Source: Planctomycetota bacterium
Lineage (GTDB): Bacteria > Planctomycetota > Phycisphaerae > Phycisphaerales > Zrk34
Direction of reading: 5' to 3'
NCBI GenBank assembly: GCA_016125255.1
Contig: WGMD01000005.1
Span: 1 to 64,000 of the forward strand
DNA length: 64,000 nt
This document shows positions 40,532 to 50,310 of this stretch, piece by piece (within the stretch, counting starts at the first letter, position 1; each line of letters begins with the position of its first letter). Made by a program: the position numbers and the translations under genes. The notes under the pieces are model-generated. The model ran no database searches. It had not been told where the DNA came from and was given only the letters and a program-made list of their open reading frames with translations.

Positions 40532-43168
40532 CTACTCGGCGGCGCGACCGGCTTTGAGCATGCTCAACGTGTCGGCGCGCGCCGCGCCCGTCGCCGGGTA
40601 GAGCGCCGCCAGCGCCGCGACGATCATCGTGATCAGCACGCCGCTGACGAGCATCCGCATGGGCAGCACCAGCGGGACGACGTAGCCGAGCACCTCGGCG
40701 GACAGATGATTGGCGCAGACGCTCAGTTGCAGTCCCCCGGCCGTGCCGACGAGGGCGGCGACGATGCCGATGAGCATGGCTTCGCCGAGCACGAGGCGGA
40801 GCAGCGCCCCGCGCGTGAGCCCCAGACTGCGCAGCACGCCGAATTGCCATCGCCGGCTCCGCACCGACGCGACGATCGTGTTCGTCACGCCGATCGCCGC
40901 CACGCCGATCGCCGCCAGCGCGATCGTGCTCATCAGATCCAGTAGCTGCCCCAGCGCCTTGTCGACCCCGCGCTTGATCCGCCGCGCGTCCGCCGCGAGC
41001 AAGCCCCACGCCCCGAGTTTCTCCCTTAGCGCCTTCTCCACATCGCCCTTGTTGAGTTTCGCATCGACGTTGGCGGTCATCAGAAAAATGCGCTGCGTGC
41101 CGAAGTCGCGCTTGACGTCCTCGAGCGTCGTGATGGCGCCCGCGGCGGTGAAGCGGTCGAACTCGCGATTCATCTCGAAAATCCGCACGATCATGTCGAT
41201 GCCGACGGAGCGGACGACGCCGGCGATGATGTAGTCGACCTTGCCGTTGAGCGGGGTGTCGAGCGTGATCACATCGCCGACGCCAAGGCCCTTCACGCGC
41301 TTGTAGTGTTCGGAGACGATGACATGATGGCCCATCGCCAGCATCTTCCGCGCGCTGTCGGCGTCGCCTTCGATGTATTCGAGTTCGATCATGGCGGGCG
41401 GATCGCCGGGTTTGCCCGAGCCGAACGCGCGGTTGGTGTCGAGGCCGAAGAGAATCGTGCCTTCGGGCATCTTGATGAACCCGCCGAGGCCGAAGATGTT
41501 GGCGGCCAGCGCCGGCGACACCATCGCCATCGGCAGCACGCCCGGCGGCGAAAATTCGTCGAGTGTCTGAAGTTTGGCGACCTGGTCTTCGTCGAGCCCC
41601 ATCGGCGCGGCCAGAAGCATGTCGGGGAATTTCGTGGGCAGCGCCCAGCCAGTCGCCATCGACCGTCCGTGCGTCTGGAGCACCACCAGCGCCAGCAGGC
41701 CGACCATCAGCCCCGCCGCCGTGCCGGTCGTCCGCCAGAGCCCGCCCGAAAGCTGCTGCCTCAAGAGCGTCGGCTCGATCGCCACGATCTTCGCCATCAA
41801 TCCCGACAACGCGCGATCCACCACCATCACCACCAGCGGCGTCACGCCCACCAGCCCCACCATCAGACTCGGCAACCCGATGAACAGATGCACATACATC
41901 CGCACGGACCGGTCGATGCCCGGCGTGAAGACGATCAACGGATCGACGCAGAGCAGCAGTGCGCCCGCCGCGATGACGATGCCCGTGACTCTTCCGCGGC
42001 GCGGTCGGCCGGCGGAGGTCAGGGCGGCGAGCGTGTCGGCCGTGCTCGCTGACCATGCGGGAATGAATGAAGCGATGAGCGCCGCGAGAATCGTCCCGCC
42101 CGCGCCGTAGATCGCGCCGCCGCTGCTGAACACCGCGCCCGCTGAAAACAGCTTCGGATACATCCACGCGAGCAGACTCACCCAAAACAATCCCAGCGGC
42201 ACACCCGCCGCTGCGCCGATCGCCGCCAGCACCACGCCTTCGCCGATGACCAGCCGTCCGACCTGCGATTTGAGCGCCCCGATCGCGCGGAGCATCGCCA
42301 GTTCGCGTGTCCGCTCGCTCACGCCCATCGTCAGCGCCGAGAACACGATGAACACCGCCGCGATCATCGACAGCGTGCCGCCCAGATAGCTGAGCAAGGT
42401 CAGCGCCTCGAAGTTCGTGTCGAAGTTTTTCTGGCGCGTCGCGGCCGTCTCGATGCGCAGCATCGCCTCCGCGTGCGCCTTGCTGAACGCCGCGGCGAAG
42501 GCGTCGGTGTCTACGTCGCCCTTGAGGTCCACGTCGATTTCACTGAACCGGTTCGGCTCCTTGAGCCAGTCGCGCAGCGTGGCGATCGGCAGATACACGC
42601 TCGGCGGGCCGAAGCGCATCATGTCCGGCCGGCCCAGCACGCCGATGACCTTCAAATGCAGCGCCCCCGTTGGACTCGGCACGCCGAGGATGTCGCCGAC
42701 TTTCACGTTGAGCTTCTGCGCGACCTGCTCCTCGACAACGGCCACATCGCGATCATCATTGTCGAACCACCGCCCCGAAGTCAGCGCGCTGATGGACGTG
42801 TCCGCCGGCGCGTCGATGGAGAGCCCGATCAAACTTGCCGGCCGATCGCGCACCGGTTCATCGTTGGCGTCAAGCAGCGGGCTCACGGAGATGAGGCGTG
42901 CGTTGATCCGCCGCACGCGCGGGTCGTTGCGGAGTTCGTCGGCGATCGCGCCGTCGATGAGCACGCCGCGGGATTGATCGGGGCGGATGACCATGTCGGT
43001 CGATCCGTACATCGAGCCGAGAACCGTGTAAGCCGCCGCCCGCAGCGAGGCGAACGCGCTGGTCAGCGCGGTGACGAGACTGACCGCCACGGCGATCGCG
43101 GCAAATGTCAGCACCGCCCGCGTGCGGTGATGCTGCAAATGACGCTGGATGAGATGAGCGATGGCCAT
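40532..43168 (-). CDS. MacB/FtsX-family ABC transporter permease
   Basis: An 878-residue permease with the layout of two FtsX units: helix (LTFAAIAVAVSLVTALTS), a long periplasmic MacB-like domain (~45-270), three helices near 275-380 (LSMIAAVFIVFSALTMGVSERTRELAMLRAIGALKSQ), two more helices (~400-450), a second periplasmic region (~500-735) and a final trio (IGVTNTIVASVRSRRWQFGVLRSLGLTRGALL). It pairs with the ATP-binding protein encoded 42 bases upstream, forming a LolCDE/MacB-type mechanotransducing transporter, likely for lipoproteins or an exported compound. Confidence 0.9.
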   Translation of the reverse strand: MAIAHLIQRHLQHHRTRAVLTFAAIAVAVSLVTALTSAFASLRAAAYTVLGSMYGSTDMVIRPDQSRGVLIDGAIADELRNDPRVRRINARLISVSPLLDANDEPVRDRPASLIGLSIDAPADTSISALTSGRWFDNDDRDVAVVEEQVAQKLNVKVGDILGVPSPTGALHLKVIGVLGRPDMMRFGPPSVYLPIATLRDWLKEPNRFSEIDVDLKGDVDTDAFAAAFSKAHAEAMLRIETAATRQKNFDTNFEALTLLSYLGGTLSMIAAVFIVFSALTMGVSERTRELAMLRAIGALKSQVGRLVIGEGVVLAAIGAAAGVPLGLFWVSLLAWMYPKLFSAGAVFSSGGAIYGAGGTILAALIASFIPAWSASTADTLAALTSAGRPRRGRVTGIVIAAGALLLCVDPLIVFTPGIDRSVRMYVHLFIGLPSLMVGLVGVTPLVVMVVDRALSGLMAKIVAIEPTLLRQQLSGGLWRTTGTAAGLMVGLLALVVLQTHGRSMATGWALPTKFPDMLLAAPMGLDEDQVAKLQTLDEFSPPGVLPMAMVSPALAANIFGLGGFIKMPEGTILFGLDTNRAFGSGKPGDPPAMIELEYIEGDADSARKMLAMGHHVIVSEHYKRVKGLGVGDVITLDTPLNGKVDYIIAGVVRSVGIDMIVRIFEMNREFDRFTAAGAITTLEDVKRDFGTQRIFLMTANVDAKLNKGDVEKALREKLGAWGLLAADARRIKRGVDKALGQLLDLMSTIALAAIGVAAIGVTNTIVASVRSRRWQFGVLRSLGLTRGALLRLVLGEAMLIGIVAALVGTAGGLQLSVCANHLSAEVLGYVVPLVLPMRMLVSGVLITMIVAALAALYPATGAARADTLSMLKAGRAAE

Positions 43169-43178
43169 GGTGTTTTCT

Positions 43179-43212
43179 GTTTAGCGACGCCGCTCGCGGC
43201 GTGCTTCTCTTC
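43179..43212. repeat. TTTAGCG/GCCGC dispersed palindrome
   Basis: GTTTAGCGACGCCGCTCGCG followed by GCGTGCTTCTCTTC; the inner GACGCCGCTCGCGGCGTGC is an imperfect palindrome. Lies between the permease and its ATPase. Confidence 0.8.
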
Positions 43213-43981
43213 ACCGATCCCCAACCCCCGCCCCCCGATCCCCAGTATGCAGCATCGACTGATAGCGCTGCGCCAGCGCGGCCGGGCCGTCGACGGACGC
43301 CGTGTCGAAGCGGTCGACGATGCGTCCGTCGGCGATGAAGATCACTTGTTTGGCCCATGCCGCGACGCTCGGTTCGTGCGTGACCATCAAAATCGTCACA
43401 TGGTCCTTCTCGCACAGATCGCGCAGGAGTTGGCAGACGACCTGACTGGCGGCCGAGTCGAGATTGCCGGTCGGTTCGTCGGCGAGAATCAGGTCGGGCT
43501 GGGTGATGAGCGCGCGCCCGATGGCGACGCGCTGCTGTTCTCCTCCGCTCATCGCCTCGGGCCGATGATCGACGCGATGGGCCAGACCGAGCTTCCGGAG
43601 CATCGCCTGCGCCTCGTGCAGGACGCCGTCACGCGACGCCCCGCCGAGGCGCAATGGCAGGGCGACGTTTTCGACGGCGCTGAGCGTGGGGATCAGATTG
43701 AAGCTCTGGAAGATGAGCCCGATATGTTTGCGGCGAAAGAGCGTCAGCTCCTTGTCGTTCATCTTGGCCAGGTCCTGATCAGCGACGCGGATGCTCCCGC
43801 GGTCGGGCGAAGTCAGACCGGCGACCAGATGCAGCAGCGTGCTTTTGCCGGACCCGCTGGCACCCATGATGGCGACGAAGTCACCCTGCTGCACTTCAAG
43901 GTCCACGCCCGCAAGCGCTTCGACGCGGCGGCCCCCTTGTTCAAACGAACGCGCGACCTGTTGCACCACCAGTGGTTTCAC
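43211..43981 (-). CDS. ABC transporter ATP-binding protein (LolD/MacB type)
   Basis: A 256-residue ATPase with Walker [10 protein letters not shown] (residues ~39-47), Q-loop [10 protein letters not shown], signature [16 protein letters not shown], Walker [13 protein letters not shown] and H-switch MVTHEPS. The NLD after DEPTG is the hallmark of the LolD/FtsE/MacB group. It energises the permease encoded just downstream. Confidence 0.93.
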   Translation of the reverse strand: MKPLVVQQVARSFEQGGRRVEALAGVDLEVQQGDFVAIMGASGSGKSTLLHLVAGLTSPDRGSIRVADQDLAKMNDKELTLFRRKHIGLIFQSFNLIPTLSAVENVALPLRLGGASRDGVLHEAQAMLRKLGLAHRVDHRPEAMSGGEQQRVAIGRALITQPDLILADEPTGNLDSAASQVVCQLLRDLCEKDHVTILMVTHEPSVAAWAKQVIFIADGRIVDRFDTASVDGPAALAQRYQSMLHTGDRGAGVGDR

Positions 43982-44136
43982 GCCTACATCCTATTCAATC
44001 CGCATCATCGGCATACGCCGCGCGAACCGCATCGGTTCACATTCGCCGCCCAAAACTACTTTTTGCCGTATTGCCCGGTTGCGTTTGCCGATACAATGGG
44101 CGTGTGGGAATTACGTAGTGTCAATGGGTCAACCGT

Positions 44137-45000
44137 ATGAAGCTGACCGTATGGGGTTGTCGCGGATCCATCCCAGTCCCCGGCCGGCACACGGTCCGGT
44201 ACGGGGGGAATTCCAGTTGCTATGAAGTGCGCAGCAGCGGCGGCGAACTGCTCGTGCTCGACGCCGGGTCGGGCATCCGCGAGCTGGGCCGGTCGCTCGC
44301 CTCCCACCGGCGCGTGCAGGGTCACATCTTCGTGAGCCACACGCACTGGGATCACATCATGGGCTACCCCTTCTTCACCCCGCTCTTCCACGCCGGCAAC
44401 CGCTTCTCGATGCTCGGCGCCCCGCAGGACGTTTACGATTTCCGCACGCTCATGAGCCGGCAGATGGATCACGCCTACTTCCCCGTGCGGCTCGAAGACC
44501 TGGCGGCGACGCTGACGTTCGAGAACATCGGCGAAGGCGAGTACGAGATGGGGCCGTTCCGCGTCCGGACCAAGTGGATGAATCACCCCGTCGCCTGTCT
44601 GGGGGCACGCATCGAATGCGACGGCCATGTCCTGGTGTATACGGGCGATCACGAACAATACCACGGCGTCGACGAAGCGCGCAACGGCGAGATCGTCGAG
44701 TTCATGCGCGATGCGGACCTGGTGATCTGCGACGGTATGTACACGCAGGCCGAGTACGAAACGCACGTCGGCTGGGGCCACGCTTCGATGGAGCACTTCA
44801 TCGAAACCGCCCTCGCCGCCGACGCCCGCCGTCTGCTCATCTCGCATCATGAGCCGACGCGCAGCGACGATGAACTCGACGAACTGACCGCCCACTTCCA
44901 GGCCCAGCTCGCCCGACACCGCCTGCCTCTCGAAGTCGACTTCGCCATCGAAGGCCAGCGCCTCGATCTGTCCGCCGGCGCCCTGGCCGCAAGCGCCTGA
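44137..45000 (+). CDS. MBL-fold metal-dependent hydrolase
   Basis: A 287-residue metallo-beta-lactamase-fold protein: GCRGSIPVPGRHTVRYGGNSSC near the start, metal motif SHTHWDHIMGYPF (HxHxDH-type, His/Asp at ~69-74), WMNHP, VYTGDHE (Asp) and LISHHEPTRSDDEL (His). It resembles the PhnP/cyclic-phosphodiesterase-like branch of the fold. No signal peptide, so cytoplasmic. Divergently transcribed from the ABC exporter genes. Substrate unknown. Confidence 0.85.
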   Translation: MKLTVWGCRGSIPVPGRHTVRYGGNSSCYEVRSSGGELLVLDAGSGIRELGRSLASHRRVQGHIFVSHTHWDHIMGYPFFTPLFHAGNRFSMLGAPQDVYDFRTLMSRQMDHAYFPVRLEDLAATLTFENIGEGEYEMGPFRVRTKWMNHPVACLGARIECDGHVLVYTGDHEQYHGVDEARNGEIVEFMRDADLVICDGMYTQAEYETHVGWGHASMEHFIETALAADARRLLISHHEPTRSDDELDELTAHFQAQLARHRLPLEVDFAIEGQRLDLSAGALAASA

Positions 45001-45108
45001 TCGGGGATCGGGGGTTGGAAAGTCGCATCAATCGAAGCGTGTCCGTGCCCCCGTTTAGCGTTGCCGCTTCCTGCCGTGAGCCGGTCGAACGGGTGGCGGG
45101 TTTTTGCC

Positions 45109-45816
45109 TTACTTGACCCCCAGCTCATCCACCATCGCCCGGAACAGATTCGCCTGCTCCCGGCTGATGGTGAATTCCAAAGTCCCCATGTGCCCGACGA
45201 TCTCGCCCGGCGCCGCCGCCAGCTTCTTGAGATTGTCGATGCTCAACTCCGCCTTGACCGTCTCGTCGTCCGTCCGTTCGCGCCGCCGGGTCGTCGGCAC
45301 CGCACGCATCGACGAACTGTAATGCTTCACCGGGCAGACAATCGATTCCGCCCCGACGTTGAACACGATCTGCTCGACATCGCGATAGGCGATCCCCGTC
45401 GCGTATGTCTGAACATAAAGGTCCACGCTCGCCGGCGGCCCGCTACGTTCCTTGCCCTTGTAATGATCCGCCAGACTCAGCCAGTGACGCCGCAGCGTCC
45501 CGCCCTTGGTCGTTTGCATGGGCAGCACGCGCGAAGCGATCTCCGTCTCGTTCTCGTCGCCGTCATAGTCCTTGGCAAGGTAGTACGCCCGGGCATCCGC
45601 CTTGTCCTGCGTCTGCTGCTGAACGATCGCCTGCTTTTCCTGAACAAGCTGCTGGTTCTGCTGCTGCGCGACGCCAAGCTGTTTCTCCAGCTCGGCGACG
45701 CGGGCCTTGAGCGCCGCGTTCTCCTTGCGGAGCTGCTCGACTTCCGAATCGGCCGCGCGCACCGTCGCGCTCATGATCATCAGCACACAACATCCTGCCA
45801 GCAGCGTCCGTTGCAT
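45109..45816 (-). CDS. Exported coiled-coil protein of unknown function
   Basis: A 235-residue protein with a signal peptide (LLAGCCVLMIMSATVRAAD), a coiled coil (~25-72, SEVEQLRKENAALKARVAEL and QQQNQQLVQEKQAIVQQQ) and a C-terminal domain with VDLYVQTYATGIAYRDVEQIVFNVG and GHMGTLEFTISREQANLFRAMVDEL. The ATG at 45816 has a perfect AAGGAG site. Domain not recognised. It follows mdh on the same strand with a ten-base gap. Confidence 0.7.
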   Translation of the reverse strand: MQRTLLAGCCVLMIMSATVRAADSEVEQLRKENAALKARVAELEKQLGVAQQQNQQLVQEKQAIVQQQTQDKADARAYYLAKDYDGDENETEIASRVLPMQTTKGGTLRRHWLSLADHYKGKERSGPPASVDLYVQTYATGIAYRDVEQIVFNVGAESIVCPVKHYSSSMRAVPTTRRRERTDDETVKAELSIDNLKKLAAAPGEIVGHMGTLEFTISREQANLFRAMVDELGVK

Positions 45817-45826
45817 GAATCGCTCC

Positions 45827-46828
<1,002 letters not shown>

Positions 46829-46941
46829 TCATGATAAATCCCCCGCCCGCTGTTGCAAGCCGGGGCGTAACCGCCGGGACGCGAAGCTCATCTTAGAGCC
46901 GGCACGCAACCCCGCCGGACTGCCAATGAAAGGCTCGATCC

Positions 46942-48030
46942 ATGATCGCGACCCATACAAGCAGCGAATCGAATGCAGCGGCGTTAGGGACGCTTTTCAC
47001 CTCGTTCGTACTCAACGATTCGCTGACGCTGCCCAACCGCATCGTCATGGCGCCGTTGACCCGCAGCATGGCGGGCCCCGGGCTTGTTCCCACGCAGACT
47101 TCCGCCGACTACTACGCCCGCCGGGCCGACGCCGGGCTTATCATCAGTGAAGCGACCATCGTCACACCCGATGGTCAGGGCTATCCCGATACGCCCGGCC
47201 TGTTCACCGAGGCGCAAGTCGACGGCTGGCGACGTGTCACGCAAGCGGTCCATGACCGCGGCGGGCGCATGTTCGCCCAACTCTGGCACGTCGGACGACT
47301 TTCGCATCCGCACTTCCAACCCGACGGGACGCTGCCGCTCGCCCCCTCCGCCGTCCCCGCGGCCGGCCGCATCAACCGCACGCGTGATCTGAACTACGGC
47401 CCGGTGCGCGAAGCGACGCGCGCTGACATCGACCGCATCGTCGCCGCCTTCGCCGACGCCGCGACCAATGCCCGCCATGCGGGATTCGACGGCGTCGAAA
47501 TCCACGGCGCCAACGGCTACCTCATCGATCAATTCCTCCACGCCTTCACCAACCGCCGCACCGATGAATACGGCGGATCCCCTGAGAATCGCGCTCGATT
47601 CGCACTGCGCGTCATCGACGCCGTCGTCGAACGCCTCGGCGCCCAGCGCGTCGGGATCCGACTCTCTCCCGCGGCGTACGTGCACATGACCGGCTCGCCG
47701 GAAGATGAGCCGACGTATGTGCATCTGCTGAGCGAAATCAGCCGGCGCGGACTCGCGTACGTGCACATCGGCATCTACGACGACACGAAGGCCCATGCCG
47801 AACTGAATCACCAGACCGCCAGCGAATTCGTCCGCGCCAATTACGACGGCGTGCTCATTGGCAACGGCGGGTACACGCCTGACCGCGCCGCCGCCGCCAT
47901 CGACGATGATCGCTTCGACCTCGTCGCCATCGGTCGCCCGTTCATCGCCAATCCCGACCTCGTGAATCGCCTCCGCCAAGATCAACCGCTCGTCCCCTAC
48001 GACGCCGCGATGCTCACCACGCTCTATTGA
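46942..48030 (+). CDS. Alkene reductase-type old yellow enzyme
   Basis: A 362-residue FMN oxidoreductase of the classical old yellow enzyme group (NemA/xenobiotic reductase). Evidence: LPNRIVMAPLTRSMA, AQLWHVGRLSHP, the substrate-binding HGANGYLIDQFLHAFTNRRTDEYGGSPENRARF and the FMN-binding VLIGNGGYTPDRA plus DLVAIGRPFIANPDLV. Length is typical. It should reduce activated C=C bonds of enones, nitrate esters or quinones using NAD(P)H. Followed 23 bases later by an NTF2-like gene on the same strand. Confidence 0.9.
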   Translation: MIATHTSSESNAAALGTLFTSFVLNDSLTLPNRIVMAPLTRSMAGPGLVPTQTSADYYARRADAGLIISEATIVTPDGQGYPDTPGLFTEAQVDGWRRVTQAVHDRGGRMFAQLWHVGRLSHPHFQPDGTLPLAPSAVPAAGRINRTRDLNYGPVREATRADIDRIVAAFADAATNARHAGFDGVEIHGANGYLIDQFLHAFTNRRTDEYGGSPENRARFALRVIDAVVERLGAQRVGIRLSPAAYVHMTGSPEDEPTYVHLLSEISRRGLAYVHIGIYDDTKAHAELNHQTASEFVRANYDGVLIGNGGYTPDRAAAAIDDDRFDLVAIGRPFIANPDLVNRLRQDQPLVPYDAAMLTTLY

Positions 48031-48053
48031 CCCATCCCCGAAAGGAAATCGCC

Positions 48054-48422
48054 ATGACCACCGCCACCGCTCATCAGAACGTCCGCATTCATGACCTGCT
48101 CGACTACATCCGCACCGGCCGAATCATGGACGCCATGCACGAGTTCTACGCCGACGACGTCGTCATGGAGGAACCCGCCTACGGCAAGACCGTCGGCCTC
48201 GCCGCGAACCTCAAGCGCGAAGAGAAATTCGTCACCGGCGTCGCCGAGTTCAGGAACTTCCAGGCCGACGCCGTCGCCGCCGGCAAGGATGTGAGCTTCT
48301 ACCAAAACGTCATGGACTGGACCACCACCGACGGCAAGGACATGCACGTCGAACAGGTTGTCGTCGCCCACTGGAAAAACGGCAAGATCGTCCACGAACG
48401 CTTCTACTACAACATGGCCTGA
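48054..48422 (+). CDS. NTF2/SnoaL-like protein
   Basis: A 122-residue single cone-shaped-fold protein: HDLLDYIRTGRIMDAMHEFYADDVVMEEP is the typical SnoaL-like N-terminal helix pair and VHVEQVVVAHWKNGKIVHERFYYNM-like end (HVEQVVVAHWKNGKIVHERF). It could be an isomerase, a small-molecule binder or a structural partner. It has a strong AAAGGAAATCGCC site before the ATG. Between the flavin reductase and the DoxX genes. Confidence 0.75.
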   Translation: MTTATAHQNVRIHDLLDYIRTGRIMDAMHEFYADDVVMEEPAYGKTVGLAANLKREEKFVTGVAEFRNFQADAVAAGKDVSFYQNVMDWTTTDGKDMHVEQVVVAHWKNGKIVHERFYYNMA

Positions 48423-48508
48423 ACCGGTAAAGTCGAAACACGAACTGGATCAAGCCGCGGGCTGAGCGCAGCGAAGCCCCGGATATTACCTGGATTCCGG
48501 AGTTGACC

Positions 48509-48940
48509 ATGTCCTGCAAACTTCCCTGCACCGCTTCGCTCGGCGCCCTGTTCATGCGCTACATGCTCGGGTTCATCTTCGTCTATCACGGGTTCGGCAA
48601 AGTCATGGACATCCAACCCATGATCGACGGCCTGACCGCCATGCAGATCCCCATGCCGACCGTCTCCGCCTGGCTCGCCGCCGGCGCGGAGTTCGGCGGG
48701 GGCATCCTGCTGGCGATCGGACTGCTCACGCGCCTGGCGACGATCCCCATGATGTTCACCATGTTTGTCGCCATCACCAAAGTCCACTGGGGCCACTACG
48801 ACATCCAAGCCGGCGGCATGGAGTTCGCCCTGACCATGTTCGTCATGCTCCTGTCCCTCGCCCTCATCGGCCCCGGCCGCTTCAGCGCCGATGCGCTGAT
48901 CTTCCGCGGGTGCTGCTGCGGGAAATCGACCAACATATGA
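48509..48940 (+). CDS. DoxX family membrane protein
   Basis: A 143-residue membrane protein with four helices. The N-terminal GALFMRYMLGFIFVYHGFGKV (arginine then helix with YHGFGK) is the DoxX signature, followed by AEFGGGILLAIGLLTRLATIPM and KVHWGHYDIQAGGMEFALTMFVMLLSLALIGPG. The start at 48509 follows GGAG. DoxX-family proteins are linked with redox and oxidative stress systems. Third gene in a run with a flavin reductase and an NTF2-like protein. Confidence 0.85.
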   Translation: MSCKLPCTASLGALFMRYMLGFIFVYHGFGKVMDIQPMIDGLTAMQIPMPTVSAWLAAGAEFGGGILLAIGLLTRLATIPMMFTMFVAITKVHWGHYDIQAGGMEFALTMFVMLLSLALIGPGRFSADALIFRGCCCGKSTNI

Positions 48941-48969
48941 TGCCGACAACTTCGTGAGGTCCGTGCATC

Positions 48970-50301
48970 ATGATTCGTATGCTTTGCGCCTTCGCGCTCA
49001 CCAGTGCCGTCTCCGCCTTCGCTCAGTCGCCGCAGCGCACCGTGCTTTACACGACTTCGTTCCATCCCAAGAACGGCCCCTTCGAGGTCTATACCCCCGT
49101 CGCGCATGTCGCCGGTCATACCTTCGTGGTCATGCCTGATGAATCGCTCCTCCCGCGCGTGATCGATATCCCCGATGTCGTCGGCGAGGCGCAACCGATC
49201 CGCAACGAGCCGCTCGATCCCAACCCCGACTACAAGGCGCTCGCTGATCCACACAATGGATTCTCCATCGGCGTCGATCGCGACGGCTACCTGCATATCA
49301 CCGGCGACATGCACCAGTACGGCGGAGCGGACGGGCGCAAGTACCCCGAGCGCTATCAGAAAAAGCACATGCTCTACTGGCGCTCCAACAAGCCCCTCGA
49401 CGTCGCCGCCGGTTTCGCCTTCCTCGGCGACACGGAGGCGACGTCGATGCCGGGTACTTCGTTCAGTTACGGACGCTTCGTCTGGAGTCCGAGCGGCGAT
49501 CTGTATTACTCATCGCGCGTGCGCGCGTTCTGGGCGAGCCGGTACAGCCGCGATACGGTCAGCGATTCGCAGGGCGCGATGGCGCTGGGGCTTTACCACT
49601 ATGACCCGGATACGAAGCGATGGTCCGCCATCGGCGGCGAAGCGGACCACACCGCCCCGGAGGGCTCGCGCTACTTCCCCGTCTTCTTCTGGACGCACGC
49701 CGGCCGACCGGACACGGAATTTTCGTATCAGGTGTACCAGTCGCGTTTCGCCTTCGATCGCGGGGGACGGATGCACTTCGCCGTCAGCAGCTTTGCCGAC
49801 ACAAAGGGCAACTGCCGCATGATGTACGCCGCGTCGGACGACGGCGGCAAGTCGTGGCGCAAGGCCGACGGGACGATGATCCCCGGCCTGCCCCTGCGCG
49901 GCGAGAGCGGCACAGCCAACGAAGCCGACTTCCTCGTCGAGAACAAACAGGATGTCATCACGCACGTCTTCGCCGATCGCGACGGCGTGCCGGCGGTGCT
50001 CGAAGGCGTCACGGCCGACGACTGGCGATGGTGGAACGGCAAGCAGTGGACGACGGCGGACAAGAATGCGCTCTACGGCACCAGCGGCTCGCTCAGCGCC
50101 GACGGGCGCATCCTGATGTGGAGCAATTACAACATCGCCCGGGCCGACGCCATCGGCAAGCCGCTGACGAACTACAAGGGCGGACTCTGGTGCGTGTGCG
50201 AACCGGCCGTGCTGGCGACGGGCGATCTGTACGGGCTGACCTATGACAACAAGACGCGGAAAATGTCCGTCGTCAAAATCAGCTTCGACGCGGCACCCTG
50301 A
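48970..50301 (+). CDS. Exported BNR-4-type repeat protein (possible polysaccharide lyase)
   Basis: A 443-residue secreted protein: short signal peptide (LCAFALTSAVSAFA), then a beta-propeller-like domain containing HNGFSIGVDRDGYLHITGDMH, SYGRFVWSPSGDLYYSSR, SRFAFDRGGRMHFAVSSFAD, YAASDDGGKSWRKADG (an Asp-box, SxDxGxxW-like) and EADFLVENKQDVITHVF. The HNxfSIGVDxDGYLHvtgDMH pattern is typical of BNR_4 proteins, a family that includes ulvan-active lyases. Polysaccharide breakdown is therefore plausible but not proven. Outside the cytoplasm. Confidence 0.7.
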   Translation: MIRMLCAFALTSAVSAFAQSPQRTVLYTTSFHPKNGPFEVYTPVAHVAGHTFVVMPDESLLPRVIDIPDVVGEAQPIRNEPLDPNPDYKALADPHNGFSIGVDRDGYLHITGDMHQYGGADGRKYPERYQKKHMLYWRSNKPLDVAAGFAFLGDTEATSMPGTSFSYGRFVWSPSGDLYYSSRVRAFWASRYSRDTVSDSQGAMALGLYHYDPDTKRWSAIGGEADHTAPEGSRYFPVFFWTHAGRPDTEFSYQVYQSRFAFDRGGRMHFAVSSFADTKGNCRMMYAASDDGGKSWRKADGTMIPGLPLRGESGTANEADFLVENKQDVITHVFADRDGVPAVLEGVTADDWRWWNGKQWTTADKNALYGTSGSLSADGRILMWSNYNIARADAIGKPLTNYKGGLWCVCEPAVLATGDLYGLTYDNKTRKMSVVKISFDAAP

Positions 50302-50310
50302 TAGGCACGC

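Noticed and set aside
44069-44097. Promoter before the MBL hydrolase gene
   Set aside because: TACAAT at 44092-44097 is good but no -35 at suitable spacing could be found.
45001-45108. Possible intrinsic terminator between the MBL hydrolase and coiled-coil genes
   Set aside because: A GGGTTTTT run is present (about 45104-45112) but no stable hairpin directly precedes it.
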